From Gilichinskyi gelida (GTDB taxonomy: Bacteria > Acidobacteriota > Thermoanaerobaculia > Gp7-AA8), in contig JBBPII010000011.1 in NCBI GenBank assembly GCA_038040385.1, positions 124,001 through 188,000 on the forward strand: a stretch of DNA of 64,000 nt, read 5' to 3'. Every line of letters begins with the position of its first letter. Within the stretch, counting starts at the first letter, position 1. The position numbers were made by a program, and so were the translations under genes. Under the pieces are notes generated by a model. The model had not been told where the DNA came from and did not search any database. It saw only the letters and a list, made by a program, of their open reading frames with translations. This document shows, in pieces, positions 24,019 through 31,753 of this stretch.

Positions 24019-25275
24019 GTGTCACTCGCGCAGCGGCTCCGCCTCCCCGAAAACACGCCGAAGCCCCTCGTCGTCGCCACGGTCGCGTACCTCGGACACC
24101 TCCTCCTCGCGCCGTTCGCCGCCTCCACCCAGCTCCTGGTCCTCATCTTCTACATCGCTTTCTTCATCGCCCTTGGGCGAAGGGACGTCCGACTGTCGTT
24201 TCACATCCTCTGGTTCCCACTCATCCTCTACGGCATCGCCTCCAGCATCTCCGCGCTCGCCGCCGAGCGCTCCAGCCACATGTGGGCGGACAGCGTGGTC
24301 TGGGGAAAAATGTTCCTCTTCCCGGCGGCGCTGATCCTCTTTCGCACCGTGCCGCGCAGCCACACTCTGGCCACGCGCGTCTTTCTCTTCTTCGGCTTCG
24401 GCACCGGGCTGGTGGTCATTTTTCAGTACTACGCCCTCGGACTGCGCGATCTCGAGCACCGCGTGACTTGGCCGGCCTCGCACGTGATGACGCTCTCCGG
24501 CATGCTGGTGGCGGCATCCGTCTTCGCGCTCGCGCTCTGGCTGCACGACCTCCGCAATCCCTATCTCGCCGTCACCACGCTGGTCTCCTCGTTTGGGATC
24601 CTGATCACTTTCACCCGCAGCGCCTGGATCGGGTGGGTGGCGGCGGTGCTGGTGCTGATCCTGATGAAGCGGCCGCGAGCAGTGGCGTGGGCGGTCCCGG
24701 TGGCGCTGGTGGCGCTCAGCTTCGCGCCGCTGCCGTTCTTCGGCCGGCTGATCTCGAGCTTCGACATGCGACAGTCGTCGAACCTCGATCGGATCAGGAT
24801 GCTCGAAGCCGGCGCGGAGATCATCAAGGACTACCCGGTCCTCGGCGTCGGCCCGGCGAACATCAAAGAGGTCTATCCGCTCTATCGCAAGCACGATGCG
24901 CCGCGGTTCCGCATCCCTCACCTGCACAACAACATCGTCCAGCTCTGGGCCGAGCGAGGGGTGCTGGCGGTGATCGCGTATGTGATGCTGATTGGGCTGT
25001 TCGTAATGGAGTGCCTGAGGTGTAGCGGCGGCCGCTCCCGGCCGCCGGCGCCCGAAGCGGGCGCCGCTACACGGGCATTCGCCGAGGCGGGTGTGGCGGT
25101 GGTCGTGGCCCTCACTGCGGCCGGACTCTTCGAGTTCAATTTCGGCGATACCGAAGTTTTCTGGCTGCTGCTGGACGTCCTCGCCCTGGTGGTCTTCCGC
25201 TTGGAGCGGCCTGAGCGGTCGAATGAACCGGCTGCCGGGCGTGTTCCCCCGGCGTCCGTAACTTTTCCCCCATGA
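24019..25275 (+). CDS. O-antigen ligase / Wzy-like polymerase family membrane protein
   Basis: A 418-residue protein with about ten membrane segments. It includes the family's long periplasmic loop, with DRIRMLEAGAEIIKDYPVLG, GVGPANIKEVYPLYRK and PHLHNNIVQLWAERG. The Arg/His pattern fits Wzy_C/WaaL-type ligases that transfer an undecaprenyl-linked glycan. The GTG at 24019 is the best start (8 bases after the previous stop). Oddity: residues about 334-351 (CSGGRSRPPAPEAGAATR) come from a 53-base palindromic repeat at 25019-25073 read in frame, between two membrane segments. The stop overlaps the sigma-factor start (ATGA). Confidence 0.85.
   Translation: MSLAQRLRLPENTPKPLVVATVAYLGHLLLAPFAASTQLLVLIFYIAFFIALGRRDVRLSFHILWFPLILYGIASSISALAAERSSHMWADSVVWGKMFLFPAALILFRTVPRSHTLATRVFLFFGFGTGLVVIFQYYALGLRDLEHRVTWPASHVMTLSGMLVAASVFALALWLHDLRNPYLAVTTLVSSFGILITFTRSAWIGWVAAVLVLILMKRPRAVAWAVPVALVALSFAPLPFFGRLISSFDMRQSSNLDRIRMLEAGAEIIKDYPVLGVGPANIKEVYPLYRKHDAPRFRIPHLHNNIVQLWAERGVLAVIAYVMLIGLFVMECLRCSGGRSRPPAPEAGAATRAFAEAGVAVVVALTAAGLFEFNFGDTEVFWLLLDVLALVVFRLERPERSNEPAAGRVPPASVTFPP
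25019..25073. repeat. In-frame palindromic element in the O-antigen-ligase-like gene
   Basis: TGTAGCGGCGGCCGCTCCCG on the left and GGCGCCCGAAGCGGGCGCCG, then CTACA, on the right; outer arms GTGTAGCGGCG / CGCCGCTACAC. It is a multiple of three with no stop in the used frame. Confidence 0.8.
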
Positions 25276-25886
25276 CTGCGTCAGACGAGAGGAACAAGCG
25301 GGAGATGACGCACCTGAGCGATCAGGAGCTTATGCGCCTGATTCAGGCGGGCGACGTATCTCCCGCCGCCGAGATCTTTGACCGGTACAGCAGCCGGATC
25401 TACAACTTCGCCTACCGATTCTTGAGGAACAGCGAGGCTGCAGAAGATGCGACGCAGGAAGTCTTTGTCAAAATGCTCAAACACGCGAACCAGTTTCATG
25501 GGGACGCAAAACTGTCGACCTGGCTCTTCTCGATCACAGCCAACTGGTGCCGTGACTACCTGAGGAAAGCTGACAACAAGGCAAAGGAAGCGGAGGAGGT
25601 TCTGTACTCCATTCCCGCGCCGAGCGAGCTCGCGCCCGACCGCAATCTGGAGCGCCGCCAGGACGAACAGATGATCCAGAAGGCGCTGTCGGCGCTCACG
25701 CCGGAACAGCGCGAAGCGATCCTCCTCTCCCGCTACCAGGGGCTGTCGTACGCCGAGATCGCGCAGATCTCCGGCTGTTCCGAGGGAGCGGTCAAGACGA
25801 GGGTGTTCCGGGCGATGGAAACGTTGAAAAAAGCGCTCGCGGGCGATGTCCGCGGAGGTGACCGATGTCTGAATGCGATTTCATGA
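25272..25886 (+). CDS. ECF sigma factor (RpoE-type)
   Basis: The 204-residue sigma-70 family protein has region 2 (IFDRYSSRIYNFAYRFLRN, EDATQEVFVKMLKHANQF, STWLFSITANWCRDYLRK) and region 4 (ALSALTPEQREAILLSRYQG, LSYAEIAQISGCSEGAVKTRVFRA). The downstream gene encodes a zinc-type anti-sigma, and the reading frames overlap by 22 bases. It probably controls the envelope set 25865-28431 and itself. A second in-frame ATG at 25305 (MTHLSDQEL) is an alternative start closer to the usual beginning of region 2. The start overlaps the upstream stop, so it might also be read from the polysaccharide operon. Confidence 0.93.
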   Translation: MTASDERNKREMTHLSDQELMRLIQAGDVSPAAEIFDRYSSRIYNFAYRFLRNSEAAEDATQEVFVKMLKHANQFHGDAKLSTWLFSITANWCRDYLRKADNKAKEAEEVLYSIPAPSELAPDRNLERRQDEQMIQKALSALTPEQREAILLSRYQGLSYAEIAQISGCSEGAVKTRVFRAMETLKKALAGDVRGGDRCLNAIS

Positions 25887-26875
25887 GGGAAAGCATGCCG
25901 CTCCTTCTGACCGAGTCTCTCGACCCGGTCCGGCGGGAGGACACGCACCAGCACATCGAGCACTGCACGATGTGCAGTGACGACTGGGCGGCGTACCAGG
26001 AGACCTGGCGGGTCCTCGACGGCCTGCCGGCGGTCGAGGTGCCGTCGCGCGTGAAGCAGCGTTTCCTGGCCCAGGTCGCGCCGGCGACGGCCGTCCCGGA
26101 CAACGTCGTCCCATTTCAGCGCCGCCCGGCGCTCAAGTGGATCGCGCAAGCCGCAGCCGTCGTGATGATCGCCGGCGGATCGTACTTCGTGGGGCACCGC
26201 GGACATCCGGTGCAGATCCAGCCCTCGGACGCGAAGATCACGTCCATGCAGCCCATCGCGGCTCCCTACTCCATCGCCGAGTCGCGCGTTCTTCCGGCCA
26301 GCCTGATCAACCCGAACATCGAGGGGCGTCCGGCCATCGAGAACGTGCAATTCGACCGCGCCACCAACGACGACATCTCGCTGGCGTTCGACATCACGTC
26401 GCGCGTCACCGTCACCGGCCGCCCCACCGACAAGAGCATGGTTCGCCTGATGCGTTACGTGCTGGAAAACGAAGACCAGCTCGGGCCGTCGCGCTCGCGC
26501 GCCATCGACTGGGTGCGCTCGACATACTCGCGACCCGGCAACGCCGATCCGGAGATCGCCGCGGCCCTGGCGAACGTGCTGCGCAACAACGAGCACCAGG
26601 GCGTGCGCATCAAGGTCGCCGAGACGCTGAAGACGCTGCAGCCGAGCATCGCATCGGCGTCGAACACGCGCGATGCGCTGATCGACGCGCTGAAGAGCGA
26701 TCCCAATCCCGCCGTGCGCATCAAGGCCGTCGAGGCGCTGGCGAATCTCGCGCGCACCGGCGCGCCGCTCGACACTGAAACCGTGAACACCCTGCGGCAG
26801 AAGGCGTCGCAGGATGGCGAGAACCTTTACGTCCGCGTGAAAGCGGCCGAGGCGCTGAGCAACATCAAACCGTAA
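25865..26875 (+). CDS. Zinc anti-sigma factor with membrane segment and HEAT repeats
   Basis: A 336-residue protein. The N-terminal ZAS-type motif H-x3-C-x2-C is at HQHIEHCTMC (about 30-39). One membrane segment lies near 95-112 (AQAAAVVMIAGGSYFVG). The exported part contains a linker and then HEAT-like repeats from about 215 to the end, where RIKVAETLKTLQPS, RIKAVEALANLA and RVKAAEALSNI recur. It should bind and inhibit the sigma factor at 25272. HEAT repeats in the periplasmic part suggest a sensor for a protein ligand, perhaps the DUF4097 protein encoded next, but this is inference. GGAGG precedes the ATG by 6 bases. The stop overlaps the next start (TAATG). Confidence 0.85.
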   Translation: MSECDFMRESMPLLLTESLDPVRREDTHQHIEHCTMCSDDWAAYQETWRVLDGLPAVEVPSRVKQRFLAQVAPATAVPDNVVPFQRRPALKWIAQAAAVVMIAGGSYFVGHRGHPVQIQPSDAKITSMQPIAAPYSIAESRVLPASLINPNIEGRPAIENVQFDRATNDDISLAFDITSRVTVTGRPTDKSMVRLMRYVLENEDQLGPSRSRAIDWVRSTYSRPGNADPEIAAALANVLRNNEHQGVRIKVAETLKTLQPSIASASNTRDALIDALKSDPNPAVRIKAVEALANLARTGAPLDTETVNTLRQKASQDGENLYVRVKAAEALSNIKP

Positions 26876-28431
26876 TGAAATCCCGTTTCCTCATCGCGAT
26901 CTTTGCCCTCTTCGCCTCGGTCGAGGCGTTCGGGGCCAACGTGCAGGCCGACGAGGCGAGCTTCGAGGCGCCGGTCGATCTCGCCGGCAGCGTCTGGCTG
27001 AACAATCCCTACGGAAGCATCGACGTCGTCGGCGGTGAAGGCAACAAGATCGTCGTCACCGTGCAGCGGATCATCAACGCCATGAACGAACAGGCGTTGA
27101 AGGACGCCAGAGAAATCGTCAACACCACCCTGGAGGGCGACGCGCGCGTTCGTGTGGTGAAGACCAACTTCCCCGAGCGGCGCGATGCGCGCTGGACGGC
27201 GATCGTCAACTACAACGTCCGCGTGCCGCGCAGCGTGCACGTGAAGATCGTCGGGCGCGCCATGGACCACATCCGCGTCTCGCAGCTCCTCGGCAACCTG
27301 AGCATCAATGCGGTCAGCGGCACCATCATGCTCTCCAACCTCGGCGGCGCGTCGCTGGTGGAAACCATCAACGGCCGCGTGATCTACGACTATCCCGACC
27401 GGCCGCTGGCCAATGCGCGGGTACAGGCCATCAACGCCGACATCGACATCTACGCGCCGCGCGAGTCGATGTTCGACTGGGTCGCCGAGACCCTCAACGG
27501 TGACCTCTTGACGACGTTCGACATCCGCGGCCTCTTCAGCGGAAACGTCTACCGCGGCCGCACCGCCAATAGCGGCGGCCCGACATTGACGACGTCCACC
27601 CTCTCCGGCCGAGTGATGCTCCTGGTCCGAGGGACGTCACCGCAGCAGGCGCGCCGCGTCACCCGGCAGACGGTCAACACACCGCAAGGCGGCGGCGCCA
27701 GCGGCCTGGCGCCGGTACGCAGGGTCCAGATTCCCTTCATCTACTTGATGCACTGGGAGTTCGCGGCGGACGTGGCCGACGTATCGGTCGGCGAGATCCA
27801 CGGAAGCACGCGCATCCAGACCGGCGCCGGCGAGGTGCAGCTCGGCGTGGTGTACGGGGCGGCGGTGGTGAACTCGCGCGGCGGTCCGCTCAACTTCGGC
27901 GACATGATGGGGCCGTTGGATGTGCACACCGACGCCGGCGACGTGACCATCCGCGTTTCGCGACAGGGCGGCAGCGCGTCGACCGAAGGGGGCAGCGTTC
28001 GGGTGACTTACGCCGGCGGCCCGATGAACCTCCGCTCCGGCGGCGGCGATATCGTCGTCCAGCAGGCCAACGCTCCGATCGACGCCTCCACGCTGTCCGG
28101 CGACATCAGTTTGACCCTCAGTCCGCTGCTGAAGACGCAGCGCGTCTCGGCCAAGACCGCCCAGGGCAACGTCACACTGGTCGTCAACCCGAACTTCGCC
28201 GCGGACATCGACGCCGTGGTCATTACCAACGACGGCGACGCCAACCGCATCCACTCCGACTTCAACCTCACCTTCCGCCGCGAGGCGTACAAAAACGGCA
28301 AGACCCGCATCCGCGCCACCGGCAAGATCAATGGCGGCGGCGAGCGCATCGAGCTGGTGGCCGAGGACGGAAGCATCAACATCTCGTCCCAGGTGGTCAG
28401 CCCGATGGTGATCGCCAACCCCCGGCGGTAA
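26875..28431 (+). CDS. Exported DUF4097-type beta-helix protein
   Basis: A 518-residue protein. The signal peptide is at 1-20 (ends AFG-A). Repetitive beta strands cover the rest, such as VWLNNPYGSIDVVGGEGN, LSINAVSGTIMLSNLGG, EVQLGVVYGAAVV, DVHTDAGDVTIRVS, MNLRSGGGDIVVQQA, APIDASTLSGDISLTLS and GNVTLVVNPNF. The G-x-V/I-x-V and S-G-D-I strands are typical of DUF4097 proteins, which form right-handed beta-helices on the cell surface or periplasm. Function is unknown. Its start overlaps the anti-sigma stop, which makes it the likely sensed or controlled partner of this sigma system. Confidence 0.8.
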   Translation: MKSRFLIAIFALFASVEAFGANVQADEASFEAPVDLAGSVWLNNPYGSIDVVGGEGNKIVVTVQRIINAMNEQALKDAREIVNTTLEGDARVRVVKTNFPERRDARWTAIVNYNVRVPRSVHVKIVGRAMDHIRVSQLLGNLSINAVSGTIMLSNLGGASLVETINGRVIYDYPDRPLANARVQAINADIDIYAPRESMFDWVAETLNGDLLTTFDIRGLFSGNVYRGRTANSGGPTLTTSTLSGRVMLLVRGTSPQQARRVTRQTVNTPQGGGASGLAPVRRVQIPFIYLMHWEFAADVADVSVGEIHGSTRIQTGAGEVQLGVVYGAAVVNSRGGPLNFGDMMGPLDVHTDAGDVTIRVSRQGGSASTEGGSVRVTYAGGPMNLRSGGGDIVVQQANAPIDASTLSGDISLTLSPLLKTQRVSAKTAQGNVTLVVNPNFAADIDAVVITNDGDANRIHSDFNLTFRREAYKNGKTRIRATGKINGGGERIELVAEDGSINISSQVVSPMVIANPRR

Positions 28432-28434
28432 CAA

Positions 28435-28539
28435 CCCTCACCCGGCCTTCGGCCACCCTCTCCCGCAAGCGGGAGAGGGCCATCTAAGTTCCTTCTCCCG
28501 CTTGCGGGAGAAGGTGCCGCGAAGCGGCGGATGAGGGGG
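28435..28539. repeat. CTCTCCCGC / CTTCTCCCGC long palindrome, copy 1
   Basis: CCCTCACCCGGCCTTCGGCC, CTCTCCCGCAAGCGGGAGAG, an ATCTAAG centre, CTTCTCCCGCTTGCGGGAGA and a GGATGAGGG end. The two inner hairpins and the outer arms make a cruciform-like element. Other copies are at 32945, 38020 and 51576. Confidence 0.9.
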
Positions 28540-28573
28540 GAACTTCGTGGAGAGGTCCCTCTAATCAGCTGCC

Positions 28574-28906
28574 ATGAGGTACTTCTACGATCGCGAGACG
28601 GACGCCGTATCGTTCACGCTCTCCGAGGTCTTCGATTGGACCGGATCCGAGGACCTCAACGGCGGCACCATCACCGTGCATCTCGACCGGCGTCACCGCC
28701 CCTTCGCGGTGGAGATCCGCGGCGCGTCGAAGATCGTCAACACCTTCGGACTGCAGTTCCAGAAGGAGTCGCCGATCACCCACGACGAGATCTCGCGCCG
28801 GATGTCGTGGAGCGAGGCGGGCCGCCAGGCGTGGAGCACGATCGTCCGGCGGATGCTGGTGCCGCACTACGCTGCGCCGTCGCGTCCCGCGCGGGCGACC
28901 GCATAG
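28574..28906 (+). CDS. Small DUF2283-like protein
   Basis: A 110-residue protein. Its N-terminal strand pair (MRYFYDRETDAVSFTLSEV, then TITVHLDRRHRPFAVEIRGASKIV) resembles the DUF2283 pattern Y-D-x-E-x-D-x-x-x-I, seen in many small proteins of unknown role. The C-terminal helix part (RRMSWSEAGRQAWSTIVRRML) is not part of that family. It is monocistronic, between a palindromic repeat and a convergent TPR gene. The assignment is tentative; it could be an unrelated small beta protein. Confidence 0.5.
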   Translation: MRYFYDRETDAVSFTLSEVFDWTGSEDLNGGTITVHLDRRHRPFAVEIRGASKIVNTFGLQFQKESPITHDEISRRMSWSEAGRQAWSTIVRRMLVPHYAAPSRPARATA

Positions 28907-28927
28907 AGGCGATGAGCGTCTTCCAGG

Positions 28928-30787
28928 TCAGGACTTGTTCGCCGAGCGGCGGCGCCGGGCGTGCAGGCGATCGATCAGCTTCGTCGTCGATCGGATCTGC
29001 TCGAGGATCTTCTCCTCGAGACCAGCGCCCTTCATCTTGAAGCTCTTCGCCTTGCGGAACACCTGGCGGGCGCGCTCCTTCTGCCCGCTTTCGAGCAGCG
29101 CCATGCCGAGGTGCATGAGGTTCGTCGCCGTGGGGCCGAGGTCGGCCGACTTGGAAAGAAAATCGACGGCGTTGAGGAAATCGCGGCGCTTGAAGTAGAC
29201 CCAGCCGAGTGCGGCGAGCGGGAATTGCTTCAGCTCCTTCGGCGAGTAGCGGAGCGCGAGCTGCGCGCTTTCCAGCGCCTCATCGAGGTTCTCCTCCATC
29301 TCCGCCAGGTTGTACGCCTTCTCGTAGTAGGCGATCGACTTGGCGTAGTTCGAGGAGTAGTCGCGCAGCATGTCTTCCAGCGCGCGGTTCGCCTCCTTGA
29401 AGTTTCCCTCGGCGCGCAGCGCTTCGACCAGCGTGGTGTACGCCGCCGCGGCGACCACCTCGGTCGGCCGATCCTTCAGCACCCGGCGCGCGGCGGCGAT
29501 GGCCTCGCTGTTCTTGTCGAGGTGCGAGCAGAGGAGGGCGTACGGCATCAGGATGCTGACGTTGTCGGGATCGATCTGCGACGCGCGGCGATAGTGGTCG
29601 AGGGCCTCGATGTAGTTGCCCTGCGTGGCGAACCCCTCGGCGGCCTTGAACTCCTCGGCGGCCGGCGAGCCGTCGAGCGGCGCGTGCGCCGAGATGCCCT
29701 CGTAGATCTTGACCGCCTGCTGGTACTCGATCTTGTTTGGATTGAGCTCCAGCGCTTCCTGGAAGCAGTCGATGGCCTTGCGGTTCCAGTTGCGGTCGAG
29801 GTAGCAGAGGCCGAGGTGATAGATGGCCTCCTCGTACTCCGGATCGAGCTTCAGCGCGCTCTGGAACGAGCGGATGGCGCGCTCGAGCTGGCCCTTGTCG
29901 TAGAAGATCGTGCCGAGGAGGAAGTGCGCCTGCGGCAGTTGCTCGATCTGGATGGCTTTCTCCAGAAACTTCTGCGCGCGGAGCAGCTTTCCCTTTCGCG
30001 CGTAGATCGCGCCGAGGGAAAAGTACGGAAGGAACGACTCCTGCGAGATCTGAATGGCGCGGCGCAGCCAGCGCTCGGCGCCCTTCAGGTCCTGCCGCTC
30101 GTGGAGCAGCACGCCGTAGAAGACGGCGGCGTCGAAGTGGTCGGGCTGCACCTCGAGCGTCCGCTCGAGGTAGTGCTTGGCGCGGTCGAGATTGCCGTCA
30201 TTGAAGAACATCTCGCCGAGGAAAAAGGAGAGCTCGTAATTGTCGCGGTCGAGCTTGAAGGCTTCCTCGAGCGCCTTGATGCCGCGATCGGGCTCGAACG
30301 CGTCGATGGCCGCCTCGGCCTCGGTCAGGAGCTGGAGGAAGCGCTCGCGCTTCTCGCCGCGGAAGAGCGACGCGATGCGGTCCTTCCGCTCGATGAAGCG
30401 CTGCTTCTTCTCCAGCGCGAGCATCTGCTCGCCCATCTTCGATTCCCACAGCTCGACCAGTTCGTCGCTGGAGATGACGTTCTTCTTCTCCAGCAGTTCC
30501 TTGGTGGAGAGGAGGCCGGTCTGGTTGATGAAGATGGCCCGCTCGTGCTTCTGCACGGCGTCGACGACGCTGCGGAGGGTCTCCGCGGCCCGCTTGACGA
30601 TCTCCTCGAGGCCGGAGACGCGCTCGAGCAGATGCTCGTCGAGCGAAAGGTCGCCTTCCTCTTCGTAGTCGTCGCCCTCATCTTCCTCGAAGGCGTTGAA
30701 GCCGGACAGGACCAGCAGCTTGTTCTGGCAGCGGTAGCAGAACTCGCGATCGTCTTCGTTGTAGGCGCTGCAGCTTTGGCAAAGCAT
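28928..30787 (-). CDS. Zinc-ribbon TPR protein
   Basis: A 619-residue soluble protein. An N-terminal zinc ribbon has LCQSCSAYNEDDREFCYRC (Cys2, 5, 16, 19). A very acidic linker (EEDEGDDYEEEGD) and a coiled-coil-like region (LDEHLLERVSGLEEIVKRAA...) follow. TPR repeats run from about 155 to 600 (e.g. DRAKHYLERTLEVQPDHFDAA, RAIRSFQSALKLDPEYEEAI). The C-terminus is Arg-rich. It is a scaffold of unknown partners. Start choice: the ATG at 30787 places the ribbon at the N-terminus; an ATG at 30823, one base after the hbd stop, would add 12 residues and give coupling. I cannot exclude the latter. Confidence 0.8.
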   Translation of the reverse strand: MLCQSCSAYNEDDREFCYRCQNKLLVLSGFNAFEEDEGDDYEEEGDLSLDEHLLERVSGLEEIVKRAAETLRSVVDAVQKHERAIFINQTGLLSTKELLEKKNVISSDELVELWESKMGEQMLALEKKQRFIERKDRIASLFRGEKRERFLQLLTEAEAAIDAFEPDRGIKALEEAFKLDRDNYELSFFLGEMFFNDGNLDRAKHYLERTLEVQPDHFDAAVFYGVLLHERQDLKGAERWLRRAIQISQESFLPYFSLGAIYARKGKLLRAQKFLEKAIQIEQLPQAHFLLGTIFYDKGQLERAIRSFQSALKLDPEYEEAIYHLGLCYLDRNWNRKAIDCFQEALELNPNKIEYQQAVKIYEGISAHAPLDGSPAAEEFKAAEGFATQGNYIEALDHYRRASQIDPDNVSILMPYALLCSHLDKNSEAIAAARRVLKDRPTEVVAAAAYTTLVEALRAEGNFKEANRALEDMLRDYSSNYAKSIAYYEKAYNLAEMEENLDEALESAQLALRYSPKELKQFPLAALGWVYFKRRDFLNAVDFLSKSADLGPTATNLMHLGMALLESGQKERARQVFRKAKSFKMKGAGLEEKILEQIRSTTKLIDRLHARRRRSANKS

Positions 30788-30824
30788 CTTGGTGTGCGGA
30801 TTAGAACGCGAATGCACGTTCATG

Positions 30825-31685
30825 TCATCCCGCGGAAGCGCTGCGGTAGTCGTAGAACCCCCGCCCGCTCTTTCGCCCCAACCAACCCGCATCGACCATC
30901 TTCACCAGCAGCGGACAGGGACGATATTTCGGATCGCCGAATCCTTCTTGGAGCACGCGGAGGATGGCGAGGCAGACGTCGAGGCCGATGAAATCGGCGA
31001 GCGTCAGCGGACCCATAGGGTGGTTCATGCCGAGCTTCATCACCCCGTCGATCGACGCGGCGGTGGCCACACCCTCGTATAGCGCGAAGATGGCCTCGTT
31101 GATCATCGGCATCAAAACGCGGTTGGCGACGAAGCCGGGGTAGTCGTTCACCTCGATCGCCGTCTTCCCCATCTGCTTGGCTAGTGACTCGACGCGCTGG
31201 AACGTGTCATCGGAGGTGGCGATGCCGCGGATGACTTCGACCAGCGCCATCACCGGGACGGGATTCATGAAGTGCATGCCGATGACTTTGTCCGGCCGCT
31301 TCGTAACAGCAGCAATTTTCGTAATCGATATTGATGATGTATTCGAGGCCAGGATGCAATCCGGCCCGGCGATGGCGTCGAGCTTGGCAAAGAGGTCGAG
31401 CTTCGCGGCCAGGTTTTCGATGATGGCCTCGATGACGATGCCGGCGCTGGCGACGGCCTCGAAATCGGTCGCGGTGCGGATGCGGGCGACGACGGCGACC
31501 TTCTCCGCGGCGGTCATTTTTTCCTTGTCCACGCCTCGCTGGAGGTTGGCGGAGATGGTCGAGAGGGCGCGCTGCAGGAGCTCGTCGGCGACATCGACCA
31601 GGGTGACGTCAAAACCGGCGGCCACGGCGGTATGGGCGATGCCGTTTCCCATCGTGCCGGCGCCGATGATCACGATGTTCTTCAT
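30825..31685 (-). CDS. 3-hydroxybutyryl-CoA dehydrogenase
   Basis: A 286-residue NAD(P)-dependent dehydrogenase of the Hbd/PaaH type that interconverts 3-hydroxybutyryl-CoA and acetoacetyl-CoA. The Rossmann motif GAGTMGNGIA is near residue 8. The catalytic His lies in IGMHFMNPVPVM, followed by Glu in VEVIRG, and the conserved YPGFVANRVLMPM and NHPMGPLTLADFIGLDVC are present. Length is typical. No thiolase or crotonase is adjacent. It is transcribed in the same direction as, and directly upstream of, the TPR gene. Confidence 0.93.
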   Translation of the reverse strand: MKNIVIIGAGTMGNGIAHTAVAAGFDVTLVDVADELLQRALSTISANLQRGVDKEKMTAAEKVAVVARIRTATDFEAVASAGIVIEAIIENLAAKLDLFAKLDAIAGPDCILASNTSSISITKIAAVTKRPDKVIGMHFMNPVPVMALVEVIRGIATSDDTFQRVESLAKQMGKTAIEVNDYPGFVANRVLMPMINEAIFALYEGVATAASIDGVMKLGMNHPMGPLTLADFIGLDVCLAILRVLQEGFGDPKYRPCPLLVKMVDAGWLGRKSGRGFYDYRSASAG

Positions 31686-31702
31686 GGCCAGACGCTATCA
31701 CG

Positions 31703-31732
31703 TTGCCGCACGCCCCCCCGCGAGGGTAAAAT
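31703..31732 (+). promoter_or_regulatory. Putative sigma-70 promoter
   Basis: TTGCCG (31703-31708), an 18-base spacer and TAAAAT (31727-31732), 21 bases before the ATG at 31754. It is the best sigma-70-like pair I noticed in the window. Confidence 0.45.
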
Positions 31733-31753
31733 CCTCGGTCCGGAACGGTCCCA

